A DNA stretch of 39,451 bases from Candidatus Peribacteria bacterium RIFCSPHIGHO2_01_FULL_55_13 (GCA_001788925.1 MFXS01000005.1:9561-49011); one strand, 5' to 3'; shown: positions 1 through 8,396, counted from the first letter of the stretch. Translations and numbers: made by a program. The notes: a model not told the origin generated them from the letters alone.

Positions 1-58
1 TGCGAAGTTTTTCCGCATCACAACTCCGTAACCTTCGTGACTCCGCAACCTCCGCAAA
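1..58. repeat. Half of a word-array repeat at the window edge
   Basis: The stretch is built from variants of the word CTCCGCAAC (best seen at 41-60). It matches the right arm of the hairpin array at 11330-11368, which carries CGCAACCTCCGCAA. It lies just past the stop codon of the VirB4 gene. It is probably one arm of an intergenic hairpin whose partner is outside the window. Confidence 0.5.
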
Positions 59-2146
59 CTATTTCTGCTCTGTTGCTATAGGAGGCTCCTGCTTCGGCTC
101 CTCTTTCTTCTCCAGCGTCTCCGCAGCCGGGCTGATTTCCGCGGCCGTGGTGAGAGGCTTGCCATCCTTATTCGGGCTGAATCCTCCAAAGAGTTCGGTT
201 TGTTCTTTCTGCTGCTTGGTCACAAGTTCCTCCGCCGCGAGTTTGGATTTCCGTCCCGCCCTGAGAGCCAGGACTTCCTCGGGCTTCGTCGTGATGATGC
301 GCTGTTCCTCGGGGCTCGCCACAATCTGGATAGCGACGTGCTTGTTGCCCGCGAAGAAGAGACCCTGTCCCACGTCGGAGTTCAGAAGCAGGTACTTTTC
401 TCCGTCTGTGAGATAGAAGAGCTTCTGGAGGTTATCCACCGCGGATGCCGACTGCTTCAAAAGGATCTGCAGTGCGGCGTTGGTGATGATCGGTTTTCCG
501 TACGGAGAGTTCACGAAGTCTTCCACGTCTTGGGTGATCGTCGTAACGCCCAGGTAATATTTGCGGGCGCGCTTGATGAGACCGTAGAGGAAGCGTGCGG
601 AGTCGTCGTGCTGGAGCAGGTTCCACGCCTCGTCGATGACGAGGAAGCGGCGCTTGAGTTCCGCGCGGATGCGGTTCCAGAGGAAGTTCAAAATCACGTA
701 CATGGCGATCGGCCGGAGCTGATCCTCCAGGTCGCGGATCTGGAAGACGATCATCTGATTCGTCAGTTCCACGTTCGTCTGCTTGTCGAAGAGTCCGGCG
801 TAGCTGCCGTCCGTGAATTTCGTCAGCGTCTGCGCCATATTCTCACCGCCTTGGGTGGTCATGAGCACATCGACGAGTTCGTGCATGGTGGGAGGTTCCA
901 TCTTGGAAGGATCTGGAGTCTGCAGCGTGATACCCTTGAGGGCGTACGTATCTAAAATCGCTTTGTCGAGGATGCCGTCTTCGGCGGGCGTGAGAGTACC
1001 CAGCATCAGCTTGAAGAGTCCGTGGAGGGTGATGGCAGCCGCACGCAGCGTCTCGCCCGTCTGTGCCTCGTCGCCGCGGATGGCGCGGGGAAGATCGAAC
1101 GGGTTGATGCGGTTAGAGCTCTGCAGCGACATCGGGATGAAGGTGCCCCCGACGGTCTCGGCGAGTTCGACGTATTCGTTTTCCGGGTCGATGACGAAGA
1201 CTTCGGTTCCAAACATCAGTGACCGCAGGATCTCGAGTTTTACGGTGAAGGATTTACCCGCACCGGATGTAGCGAACACTGTCGCGTTGGCATTCGGAAG
1301 ATCAAACCGGTCGAAGATGACAAGCGAGTCGTTGTGGCGGTTGATGCCGTAGAGGATGCCGTGGTCGTCCGTGAGGTCTGCGGAACTGAACGGGAAGCTC
1401 GTCGCGAGCGGTGAGGTGTTCATGTTGCGGTTGATCTCCAATTGATCGAGACAGAGCGGTAGCGAAGAGATCCACGCGTGTTCCATCTGAAACCATGCCG
1501 ACTTCGTGAGCACCAGTTTTCCGCCGAGCATCGCTTCGATGTCGGCCTGGAGTTTCTTCAGTTTCTCCGTGTCGTCGCTGTAGATGCTGATGTACATCCC
1601 GAACTGGAAGAGTTTCTCGCGGCCGCGCGCCAGAAGATCGCGGAGTTCTTCGGCGTCCTGGAGAGCGGCCTCCAGCGCCGGGTCGCGGACGATGCCGCGC
1701 TGTTCGAGCATGCGGATGGAGCTTCGCATCTCCGCCACTTTCTTCCGGAGCATGCGCATGATGATCTTGCTGCTTGCGGGGTAGATGTACTGCGCGATGT
1801 CCATCTGCGCGTCGAAGTTGATGACCTGCGAGAGCCAGTTGGGAAAGATATAGTTCGGCCAGTTGTACACGAAGAGCGTGTGAACGTGCTGGTCGTTTAA
1901 GATGATCTCCGTCGTCTTCACCTCCATCGACGCGGGCGAAATCAGATCCAGCGTCTTCTGGAGTCCTTCCTCGTAAAACCGCAGTACCTGCTTTTCATCG
2001 GGAGCGATTTCGGTCCCTGTCACGGCTTTTTGAAGGACCTTTTTTGCCTGGGCGTGGATGCCCAGAAGATCATCGATCGCCGCCAGGAGTACCTGGAGCG
2101 TAGAAGGTCCTTTTACCGCCGAGTTTTTTGGGGTGGTTTCGGACAT
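59..2146 (-). CDS. virB4: VirB4/TraC-type secretion ATPase
   Basis: This is a 695-residue cytoplasmic AAA+ ATPase of the VirB4 family, which powers type IV secretion or conjugation-like machines and pilus-like assemblies at the inner membrane. Walker A is visible at about residues 292-300 (ATSGAGKSF), a VIDPENEY strand follows at about 318-325, and Walker B (FLVIDEAW) is at 501-508. The N-terminal 250 residues form the usual VirB4 N-domain with a helical stretch at 130-205. The tail (640-695) is Lys/Glu/Pro-rich and probably disordered. The start ATG lies 14 bases after a good -10 box. The lipoprotein gene upstream on the same strand may act with it. No other type IV secretion genes are in the window; partners may lie beyond base 1. 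Confidence 0.93.
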   Translation of the reverse strand: MSETTPKNSAVKGPSTLQVLLAAIDDLLGIHAQAKKVLQKAVTGTEIAPDEKQVLRFYEEGLQKTLDLISPASMEVKTTEIILNDQHVHTLFVYNWPNYIFPNWLSQVINFDAQMDIAQYIYPASSKIIMRMLRKKVAEMRSSIRMLEQRGIVRDPALEAALQDAEELRDLLARGREKLFQFGMYISIYSDDTEKLKKLQADIEAMLGGKLVLTKSAWFQMEHAWISSLPLCLDQLEINRNMNTSPLATSFPFSSADLTDDHGILYGINRHNDSLVIFDRFDLPNANATVFATSGAGKSFTVKLEILRSLMFGTEVFVIDPENEYVELAETVGGTFIPMSLQSSNRINPFDLPRAIRGDEAQTGETLRAAAITLHGLFKLMLGTLTPAEDGILDKAILDTYALKGITLQTPDPSKMEPPTMHELVDVLMTTQGGENMAQTLTKFTDGSYAGLFDKQTNVELTNQMIVFQIRDLEDQLRPIAMYVILNFLWNRIRAELKRRFLVIDEAWNLLQHDDSARFLYGLIKRARKYYLGVTTITQDVEDFVNSPYGKPIITNAALQILLKQSASAVDNLQKLFYLTDGEKYLLLNSDVGQGLFFAGNKHVAIQIVASPEEQRIITTKPEEVLALRAGRKSKLAAEELVTKQQKEQTELFGGFSPNKDGKPLTTAAEISPAAETLEKKEEPKQEPPIATEQK

Positions 2147-2160
2147 AGAGAAATCCTATT

Positions 2161-2189
2161 ATTGTAGCAGAAAACAGTGTTTTGCTCAA
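2161..2189 (-). promoter_or_regulatory. Promoter of the VirB4 gene
   Basis: On the minus strand TTGAGC (2184-2189) and TACAAT (2161-2166) are separated by 17 bases. The -10 box ends 14 bases before the ATG at 2146, so the leader would be only about 7 bases long. No Shine-Dalgarno sequence is present. Confidence 0.6.
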
Positions 2190-2194
2190 TGATT

Positions 2195-2236
2195 AATGGG
2201 TTGGGTGGGTTTGGTGTGTTTAGTGGGTTTATTGAG
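2195..2236. repeat. GT-rich word tract
   Basis: This is a strand-biased run of GGGT/GGTTT words between the lipoprotein stop and the VirB4 promoter. It resembles one arm of the word-array hairpins seen elsewhere in the window, but no complementary arm is nearby. Confidence 0.35.
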
Positions 2237-3088
2237 TTACCAGAGCTGCTCCGACCCGATACCAGTCGTATTGCGCCGCTGCCTGCGGCCACGGTCGAGG
2301 AGGATATCGAGATCTTCGACACCCGGGAGCTCTATCACCTGGAGTCCGGCAATCAAAATCAGCCGGTTGGCTTCAATCGCCACCACCCGATCCTTGGCGA
2401 CGTCGAGGAGTTCTTCGAAGCGGTCTTTGATGTCCTCGGTCTGCTCGCGCTTGGATTCTACCTCCGCGAGATCGCCCTGGGCCTTCGTGAGCTCGCGCTG
2501 ACGCGACCCCGCGCCGGTGTAGTCCTTGTTATCGAGTGCGCGATTGATTTCGCGTTCCAGATCCTGGGCGGTATTGCGCTTCTCGCGCTCTTCCTCCTTC
2601 AGCGTCTCCGCCGCGCTCTCGAGCTCCGTGCGTTTGCGCTCTGCCAAAACAAAAACGTTATGCAGTGTCTGCAGATACTGATCCAGGGTTTCTCTGCGGT
2701 CGGGGCTCCGGTTCAGGATATCGGGCACATCGACCTGCAGGATGTTTCCGAGTTCCTGCAGCAGTGTGAAGGTCTCGTCGGTATCGGGGTCGCCCTGACG
2801 TGCGAAGAGTGCCTTCTGTGCCTCGATGCCGATCCACGCGGAACGCACGGGCAGGAAAATTCCCTGCGAGAGGTACGCCGCCACATAGAGGCCGAGCGCG
2901 GCGCTGGGGCGGGGGAAGAGAGCCGCCGATCCTCCTTCGAGTGCCGCGACCGCCGAAATTCCCGAAGTCGCTCCTTGGGCCTCCAGTGATGACCCGTCAT
3001 TGGCTGCTTCGTCTCCTCCAGAGAAGAGTGAGCAGCTTGTCAGGAGCAGGCAGGAGCCGATGACGATCAGGGAACGCGAACGAAGCAT
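2237..3088 (-). CDS. Predicted lipoprotein with coiled coil
   Basis: This 283-residue protein has no recognised family. It starts with a short basic n-region, a hydrophobic stretch and a lipobox (LTSC, Cys19), so it should be lipidated and membrane-anchored outside the cytoplasm. Residues about 25-65 are Ser/Gly/Ala-rich linker. A second hydrophobic stretch is near 65-90. Residues about 155-240 are strongly charged and heptad-like (many E, K, R and L), predicting a coiled coil. The start is supported by TACTAT (3095-3100) exactly six bases before the ATG, suggesting a leaderless mRNA. It precedes the VirB4 gene on the same strand and could be an envelope partner of that machine, but this is only neighbourhood inference. 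Confidence 0.8.
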   Translation of the reverse strand: MLRSRSLIVIGSCLLLTSCSLFSGGDEAANDGSSLEAQGATSGISAVAALEGGSAALFPRPSAALGLYVAAYLSQGIFLPVRSAWIGIEAQKALFARQGDPDTDETFTLLQELGNILQVDVPDILNRSPDRRETLDQYLQTLHNVFVLAERKRTELESAAETLKEEEREKRNTAQDLEREINRALDNKDYTGAGSRQRELTKAQGDLAEVESKREQTEDIKDRFEELLDVAKDRVVAIEANRLILIAGLQVIELPGVEDLDILLDRGRRQRRNTTGIGSEQLW

Positions 3089-3135
3089 TTCCTTATAGTA
3101 TAGCGGTTTTTGGGCAGAGAGAGAAGGAGGTTTCC

Positions 3136-3210
3136 GGGCGCAGGGGGTTGGGGGTTGGGCATCGGAAAGCTTGCATATTCCCTACGCCCAACGCCCAATT
3201 TCCTACGCCC
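3136..3210. repeat. Intergenic inverted word array
   Basis: The left arm (3136-3160) is GGGGTTGGG-type words and the right arm (3181-3210) is CCCAACGCCC-type words with TACGCCC units. The arms are complementary over much of their length. It lies in the 271-base gap between the divergent lipoprotein gene and argS and belongs to the word-hairpin class repeated through the window. Confidence 0.6.
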
Positions 3211-3273
3211 TCATTCCAGTATAACTTTTGTGTTCAAAACATGTATACAAACTGTATGCAAGAGCAATTTTTG

Positions 3274-3287
3274 TTTCCACGTGGAAA
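3274..3287. promoter_or_regulatory. Perfect 14-base palindrome, parS-like
   Basis: TTTCCACGTGGAAA is a perfect palindrome centred on CACGTG. It differs from the common parS core GTTCCACGTGGAAC only at the outermost base pair. It lies in the divergent gap upstream of argS (3089-3359). It could be a ParB site or an operator for an unknown regulator; no parB is in the window. Confidence 0.4.
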
Positions 3288-3359
3288 TGCTGTGGTTTAC
3301 TGCTACATTTCGCGCTGAAACCTGAGTAGAAGTTTTGTTCAGGTGGATAGTGCTGCTCC

Positions 3360-5057
3360 ATGTTTGAATCATTACAATCGAAGGCTCAAGAGATCATCCG
3401 TGCGGAGTACGGAATACAAAATGTGAACATCAGTTGGGAGCGTCCCCAGCAGGCATCTTTTGGTGATATCGCCACGCCCGTAGCGATGCAGCTTGCGAAG
3501 GAATTGAAAAAGAATCCGAAAGAGATCGCATCGACACTCGCCGAGAAACTTCAGAAGGATTCTTCTGTGGAAAAGGCCGAAGTCGCGGGACCCGGATATG
3601 TGAACGTGTGGCTGAAGCCTCAGGCGCTCATCGACGAGCTCAAACACACACGCGAAGCATGCACGGCGAAGGTCATCAAAAGAGGCGCACCCGTGGTCAT
3701 CGATTACTCCGCACCCAACATTGCCAAGCCGCTCGGCATCCATCACATTCTTTCGACCGTGATCGGTCAGGTGCTCGGCAATCTCTACCGTCACTCCGGT
3801 ACTGCGGTTGTGGGGGTGAACCACGTCGGCGATTGGGGGACACAATTTGGAAAGCTGGCGGTGGCGTATGAACTCTGGGGTATGGGAAAGCCAATGGAGA
3901 AGTGTACGGTCGAAGATCTACTGGCGTTGTACGTCAAATTTCACGAGGAAGCCGAGAAGGACGCATCGCTCGAGGAACGGGGACAGGTAGCGTTTAAACG
4001 CCTCGAAGAAGGGGATCAAGAGCTCCGCGCCTTCTGGGAGAAGGTGGTTGCGATCACTCTGAAAGAACTCGGCGTGCTCTATGCACGTTTGCATGTGACG
4101 TTCGACCACACGCATGGGGAAAGCTTCTATGAAGAAAAGATGGAACCCGTCATCGCGGAAGGAAAAAAGAAAAAGGTCTTTCTCCCCGGAGAGAAGGGGG
4201 CGCTCGTCGTGCAGTATCCCGAAGAGAGCGGGCTCCCGCCGGCCATCGTGCTGAAGGCGGACGGCGCGACAATCTACATGACCCGGGATCTCGCCACGGT
4301 CCGGTACCGGCTGGACACCTGGAAGCCCCAGGCTGTGCTCTACGTGGTCGATGTGGCTCAGGCACTCTACTTTCGCCAGTTGTTTGCGGCAGTGGAACAG
4401 CTCGGATGGAATCCTCCAAAACTCGAGCACGTGCAGTTCGGGCGCATGCGCTTTGCGGATAAGAACATGAGCACGCGAAAGGGGAACATCCTGCGTTTGG
4501 AAGAGGTGCTCGATGAAGCGGTGAAGCGCGCGGGAGAACTCATCGAGAGCAGGGGAGAGAGCATCCAATCTGATGACACGGTGGCACTCGCCGAAATGAT
4601 GGGTGTCGGTGCTGTCGTGTACGGAATCCTCAGCCAGAACCGCCAGAGCGATCTTGTCTTTGACTGGGACCGGATGCTCAGTTTCGAGGGGAATTCTGCA
4701 CCCTATCTGCAGTACACCCATGCGCGGGCTCGCTCGGTTCTGCGCAAAGCAGATGCAAGCGATGTAGCCCTCCCGGCAGCGGTCGCCACCTTGACCGAAG
4801 GAGAGCGGTCGCTTGTCGGAACGCTTCTACGGTTCCCCGAAGTCCTGGAAGAAGCACTCAGTGGACATCTGCCGCATGTGCTCACGCATTACCTCTACCA
4901 GCTTTGCCAAGCCTTCAATGCTTTTTACAACAGCGAACCCATTCTTCAGGCCGAGAAATCCCAGAAATCTCTCCGCCTTGCCCTTACTTCACTGACAGCC
5001 GCCGTCCTCAAGTGCGGCGCGGAGTTGCTCACGTTACGCGTCCCCGATCGCATGTAA
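3360..5057 (+). CDS. argS: Arginyl-tRNA synthetase
   Basis: ArgRS, 565 residues, charges tRNA-Arg with arginine in the cytoplasm. The N-terminal ADD-type domain (residues 1-100, with FGDIATP), the class I core, the MSTRKGN loop at about 369-375 and the C-terminal DALR domain (YTHARARSVLRK to the terminal LRVPDRM) are all present, so the gene is full length. The class I HIGH signature is altered: after NIAKP the usual HxGH reads GIHH (residues 126-129, codons at 3735-3746). The KMSKS equivalent is intact except that the first Lys is Asn. GATAGT lies 8 bases before the ATG as a possible -10. It is probably the only argS of a small genome and therefore active, despite the odd motif. Confidence 0.96.
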   Translation: MFESLQSKAQEIIRAEYGIQNVNISWERPQQASFGDIATPVAMQLAKELKKNPKEIASTLAEKLQKDSSVEKAEVAGPGYVNVWLKPQALIDELKHTREACTAKVIKRGAPVVIDYSAPNIAKPLGIHHILSTVIGQVLGNLYRHSGTAVVGVNHVGDWGTQFGKLAVAYELWGMGKPMEKCTVEDLLALYVKFHEEAEKDASLEERGQVAFKRLEEGDQELRAFWEKVVAITLKELGVLYARLHVTFDHTHGESFYEEKMEPVIAEGKKKKVFLPGEKGALVVQYPEESGLPPAIVLKADGATIYMTRDLATVRYRLDTWKPQAVLYVVDVAQALYFRQLFAAVEQLGWNPPKLEHVQFGRMRFADKNMSTRKGNILRLEEVLDEAVKRAGELIESRGESIQSDDTVALAEMMGVGAVVYGILSQNRQSDLVFDWDRMLSFEGNSAPYLQYTHARARSVLRKADASDVALPAAVATLTEGERSLVGTLLRFPEVLEEALSGHLPHVLTHYLYQLCQAFNAFYNSEPILQAEKSQKSLRLALTSLTAAVLKCGAELLTLRVPDRM

Positions 5058-5094
5058 TTCGTATTCCTTCATTTCCTTATTTCCCTCCTATCCC

Positions 5095-6645
5095 ATGGTC
5101 CGGTCCCGTTCCTCCCGCCGATACACTTCCGCGCCTCGCCGGCACAGTAGGGGTATCGTCACGCGTCCGTTCGTCGCGTTTCTGCTCATCGCCTCGTTCG
5201 GCATTCTCTTCGCGGGATGCGGATCGCCGCCACCGGAGGAAGATGTGTTCACCTTCACCGAGGAGGACGTTGCACGGTTCCGGGAGCTTTCGGGATCTTC
5301 CACGGCGTCAGGATCGGGGGAAACAGCGATGGAGCCGGGAATCAAGCTGACGGGAACGGGAGGGGCTTCGAGCAGCCTTCCGAAGCTTGATCTCACTCTG
5401 GCAAAGACCTACAGCGCCGTCCGGTCGGGACCAGCGGCTACGGGCGAAGATCTGTACCGCGTGACGAACGCGTATCTCAACGTCCGCAGCGAGGCCAAGG
5501 TGACGGCCACGGAAGTGGCGCGCCTTTCGCAGGGGGACACGCTCACTGTGGTCGACTTCATCGACGCGGCATGGGCGAAGGCGAAGCTGAGTGATGGAAA
5601 GGAAGGATTCGTCTCCACGCGCTACATCGCGAAGCTGGTTTCCGAGGAGCAGCTGCAAGCGGAGCGCAAGAAATACGAGGGCGTGTACTTCGTGGACTTC
5701 GGATTCTTGAACGTCCGCAAATCTCCGGATGCCGGAAGCGAGAAGATCGGGGAACTTCCGGGTCAGTCGCTTATCCGCCCTATCTCCATGGATAAAGTCT
5801 GGGCGCGTGTTCCTTTCGCGCAGGGCGAAGGCTACGTCGCTGTCCAGTATCTCTCGCCCTTCATGCCGCAGTTTCTGGTGCGTCAGGAATTCTACAAACT
5901 GCCGATTCTCCATTACAAGCTCGCATCGGGCGACGACACACTCGCAGCGCTTCGCAGCCACATTGCCGCGCTCAAGCAGCAGGGCGTGACCCTGTGGACC
6001 CTCCGTGACCTTCGCGAGCTCGTGCTCACACAGGAAGACCGCGATGTTCGCGTGCCTCCGAAGGCGGCCGTGATCGCCGTGTCCGACGTGACTGCGGAAA
6101 ACGTGCAGGAGGTTTCGCAGGCGTTGCAGGCCGCAGGAGTCTCAGCAACGCTCTTTCTGCGCACGTCCGACATCGGCATCGGCGGCATCACCGAAAAGAC
6201 GGTGCTGACGCTCGCCGCCAACGGCTTTGATGTCCAGTCCGGCGGCCACACGGGCGACGATCTCCGGTCCCTCACCAACGCCCAGATGCAGCTCGAGCTG
6301 CAGCAGAGTCGGGTGCTTCTGGAGGAAATGACCGGTAAGCCGGTCTTTGCGATCGGCTACGCCATCGGGGGCGTCAATGAACGTGTCATGCAGCTCGCCG
6401 GCGAAGTAGGCTATCTCTTTGGCCTTGGGGCAGCACCCGACGCCACCTTCGGCCGCAACCAGTTCCTGCGGCTCCCAGGCTTCATCGTCTCCGGATCGAT
6501 GACACCCGAGGACGTCGTAGGGATCGTGAGGAGCGAGGAACAGGCTTCCCTCGGAAGAAGCGCCCTCTACGTGGGGCGGCGAAGGACGATCGACACGGCT
6601 CCGAATATGAACAGAGTGCAGGGGATCTATCTGGCGTTTGTATAG
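5095..6645 (+). CDS. Lipoprotein with two SH3-like domains and a degenerate polysaccharide-deacetylase domain
   Basis: The 516-residue protein has a long Arg/Ser-rich n-region, a hydrophobic helix and a lipobox (LFAGC, Cys42), so it is an exported lipoprotein. Two bacterial SH3-like repeats follow, at about 120-181 (YLNVRSEAK) and 197-253 (FLNVRKSPD); such domains bind peptidoglycan. Residues about 325-450 resemble a NodB/polysaccharide deacetylase barrel. The metal motifs are not canonical: TFDDG is replaced by VSDVT, H(S/T)xxH by HTGDD (from residue 384), and RxPxG by GYAIGG. It may bind wall glycan without deacetylating it. It follows argS by 37 bases with no clear promoter or Shine-Dalgarno sequence. 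The last residues IYLAFV plus stop recur at 7531-7553. Confidence 0.82.
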   Translation: MVRSRSSRRYTSAPRRHSRGIVTRPFVAFLLIASFGILFAGCGSPPPEEDVFTFTEEDVARFRELSGSSTASGSGETAMEPGIKLTGTGGASSSLPKLDLTLAKTYSAVRSGPAATGEDLYRVTNAYLNVRSEAKVTATEVARLSQGDTLTVVDFIDAAWAKAKLSDGKEGFVSTRYIAKLVSEEQLQAERKKYEGVYFVDFGFLNVRKSPDAGSEKIGELPGQSLIRPISMDKVWARVPFAQGEGYVAVQYLSPFMPQFLVRQEFYKLPILHYKLASGDDTLAALRSHIAALKQQGVTLWTLRDLRELVLTQEDRDVRVPPKAAVIAVSDVTAENVQEVSQALQAAGVSATLFLRTSDIGIGGITEKTVLTLAANGFDVQSGGHTGDDLRSLTNAQMQLELQQSRVLLEEMTGKPVFAIGYAIGGVNERVMQLAGEVGYLFGLGAAPDATFGRNQFLRLPGFIVSGSMTPEDVVGIVRSEEQASLGRSALYVGRRRTIDTAPNMNRVQGIYLAFV

Positions 6646-6647
6646 AG
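6617..6647 (+). repeat. Direct repeat, left copy, flanking an AT-rich gene
   Basis: The core ATCTATCTGGCGTTTGTATA (within 6625-6647) contains the last codons and stop of the upstream lipoprotein gene. It matches 7533-7555 at 21 of 23 positions, in the same orientation. The two copies bracket the AT-rich gene at 6667-7473. Confidence 0.7.
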
Positions 6648-6666
6648 AATCATTCCGTCAACGGTG

Positions 6667-7473
6667 TTATTTTATGAGTTTCGGATAAAGATCATCCTTC
6701 ATCAGTGGCCCCTGAGAAGAGTCTTCATTTTCGTATGAAGTATGATATGAAAACTCAAGACCATTCAGATTTGGTTTACCATGAAAGGGGACAAATATCC
6801 GAATGGCTTCACTAGGACTTTCTTCATCCTTGGACCATTCACCTTCAATAATCGTTGTTCCTCCATCTCTCCAACGTGTTGCCTCAGTTATATAAACATC
6901 ATTGCCATCAATACGTGCGATAAATTTATCCGCGTAGCTATTAGATTCATTGTTCTCAACAATCTCGACCTGATGCCCTCTGTTTGTTATTCCAAAGAAA
7001 AAATATGGCGAAGGAGTATTGAAGATTTCTTTCACCATAGCTGGAGATTCTTTTTGTGCCACATTCATTTTTTCTGCTAAATGGACTCTGCGCTGCAAGA
7101 GATTGTATTGAAAGCTCATAGCATAGCGATTTGGCCCTCCAAAAATCACTGCTCCTTTTACTGACTCATCAATCAATGCACTTTCCTTATCTATAATGAT
7201 AATTACTTCAAAATTCTCCGGGATCCCCAGTTCTCGCTTGATTGCCTGTTTAATTTCCTCATATCTTTCATCTGAAACAAGAAAGTTGCCATTACTGTCT
7301 TTTTTCCCGAGAATCTCAAGATCGTTTTTGCAAGAAGACACATCTTTAGGATTTAAAGTTTCATAGATTGAATACCCCACTAGGCTTGCAGCCGCCCCCA
7401 ATCCCCATTTAAAGATTGTCCGCCTATCGATTCCTTTTGGAGACGCTTCTCCATTAGACGGGGGGTGGTTCAT
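6667..7473 (-). CDS. Hypothetical protein with twin-arginine-like signal, AT-rich
   Basis: No family is recognised in this 268-residue protein. The N-terminus has DRRTIFKWG followed by a hydrophobic Gly/Ala stretch (about residues 16-40), like a twin-arginine export signal, so the protein is probably exported or anchored. The remainder is a mixed alpha/beta sequence with EVIIIIDKE and VEIVENN strands. Its base composition is visibly more AT-rich than its neighbours and its codons end in A/T more often, which suggests acquisition from elsewhere. TATAAT (7480-7485) lies exactly six bases before the ATG with TTGATA 16 bases upstream, so the mRNA should be leaderless. Direct repeats bracket the gene. 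Confidence 0.75.
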   Translation of the reverse strand: MNHPPSNGEASPKGIDRRTIFKWGLGAAASLVGYSIYETLNPKDVSSCKNDLEILGKKDSNGNFLVSDERYEEIKQAIKRELGIPENFEVIIIIDKESALIDESVKGAVIFGGPNRYAMSFQYNLLQRRVHLAEKMNVAQKESPAMVKEIFNTPSPYFFFGITNRGHQVEIVENNESNSYADKFIARIDGNDVYITEATRWRDGGTTIIEGEWSKDEESPSEAIRIFVPFHGKPNLNGLEFSYHTSYENEDSSQGPLMKDDLYPKLIK

Positions 7474-7479
7474 ATAGAT

Positions 7480-7507
7480 ATTATAGTATATAATTATTAA
7501 TTATCAA
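7480..7507 (-). promoter_or_regulatory. Leaderless promoter of the AT-rich gene
   Basis: TTGATA (7502-7507), a 16-base spacer and TATAAT (7480-7485) are read on the minus strand. The -10 box ends six bases before the ATG, placing transcription start at or next to the start codon. Confidence 0.65.
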
Positions 7508-7525
7508 GTGTCTACTCCGTACCGA

Positions 7526-7555
7526 TGCAGAGATCTATCTGGCTTTTGTGTAGAG
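7526..7555 (+). repeat. Direct repeat, right copy, remnant of a gene 3' end
   Basis: This copy repeats the end of the deacetylase-like gene (IYLAFV and a TAG stop can still be read at 7533-7553) but has no open frame upstream. It is either a duplication made when the AT-rich gene arrived or the stump of a lost paralogue. Confidence 0.65.
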
Positions 7556-7621
7556 CGAAGTATGACATCCCGTCCGAGAGCACACATACCTGCGTGCGGT
7601 CTTTTGCGATAGCATCTTCCC

Positions 7622-8359
7622 GTGAGCAACCACCTCTATGCCGATCTTGCTGAAATCTGTCATCTTTTTTATAAGCTGTACTTTCCGCATGAGGTTATTG
7701 CAGATATTGCCGATGCCTACCTGAAAAAATATCAGTGTAAAAAGATCCTCTTCTTCGGCGGCTGCATCTACGTCGCCGAGATCCTTCAAAAACGCGGCTA
7801 TGCGATCACATTCGTGGACTACACGCCCGAGATGCTTGCGGAAGCCAAAAAGGTGCTCACGGGCATGGAATTTCTCCAGAGCGATATGCGCACGATCGCT
7901 ACCGGAAAAGAATACGACGCGATCCTGCTGATCGGCCGGATCTTCACGTATCTCCATACCGATGCCGATGTGCACAAGACGCTTGAAGCCTTTGCAAAAA
8001 ATCTCCGCCCGGGCGGAATCGCTCTCGTCGACAATTACGAGACGGGGAAGATCGACGCCGATCACTATTTTAATGGAACGGTCTCACTCAAAGGCGATGG
8101 CCATGAAGTGCGTCGCATTTCAACGATGAAGCGGGTGCAGGAAGCGCCTGCGCTGTATGCATGGGATTGCGTGTATGAAGACCACCGTGACGGCCAGACA
8201 AGATCGTTCACCGATAACGGACACATGTTGCGCGCGCTTTCCAAACCGGAAACCGAGGAGTTGATCAGGAAAAGCCCGCTCACGTTCCTGGAGCACGCGA
8301 AGAATTTCGAAGAGAGGAGTTTTATGACGGCGATGACACTTCGACGATCCCTCCCATAA
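7622..8359 (+). CDS. Class I SAM-dependent methyltransferase
   Basis: The 245-residue protein has the Rossmann-fold methyltransferase layout: motif I region KILFFGGCIYVAEIL (about residues 41-55; the usual D/E-x-GxGxG is changed to FFGGC), the acidic motif II strand ITFVDYTPEML, motif III LQSDMRTI, motif IV YDAILLIGRIFTYL and the post-motif LRPGGIALVDNYE. The C-terminal half (AWDCVYEDHRDGQTRSFTDNGHML) is typical of small-molecule methyltransferases. The substrate is unknown. The GTG start is supported by TAGCAT (7610-7615) exactly six bases upstream, implying a leaderless mRNA. Confidence 0.85.
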   Translation: MSNHLYADLAEICHLFYKLYFPHEVIADIADAYLKKYQCKKILFFGGCIYVAEILQKRGYAITFVDYTPEMLAEAKKVLTGMEFLQSDMRTIATGKEYDAILLIGRIFTYLHTDADVHKTLEAFAKNLRPGGIALVDNYETGKIDADHYFNGTVSLKGDGHEVRRISTMKRVQEAPALYAWDCVYEDHRDGQTRSFTDNGHMLRALSKPETEELIRKSPLTFLEHAKNFEERSFMTAMTLRRSLP

Positions 8360-8361
8360 TG

Positions 8362-8389
8362 TTGCAATCCAAGGAGCTCTGGTTAGTAT
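8362..8389 (+). promoter_or_regulatory. Promoter of a 63-residue ORF
   Basis: TTGCAA (8362-8367) and TAGTAT (8384-8389) are separated by 16 bases. The -10 box ends seven bases before the ATG at 8397, fitting the leaderless pattern of the window. Confidence 0.5.
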
Positions 8390-8396
8390 AGGTAGT

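Noticed and set aside
3360-5057. Alternative genetic code (TGA as Gly, as in Gracilibacteria)
   Set aside because: TGA serves as a normal stop (for example at 22447-22449 and 39041-39043), and no gene contains an in-frame TGA that would need recoding.
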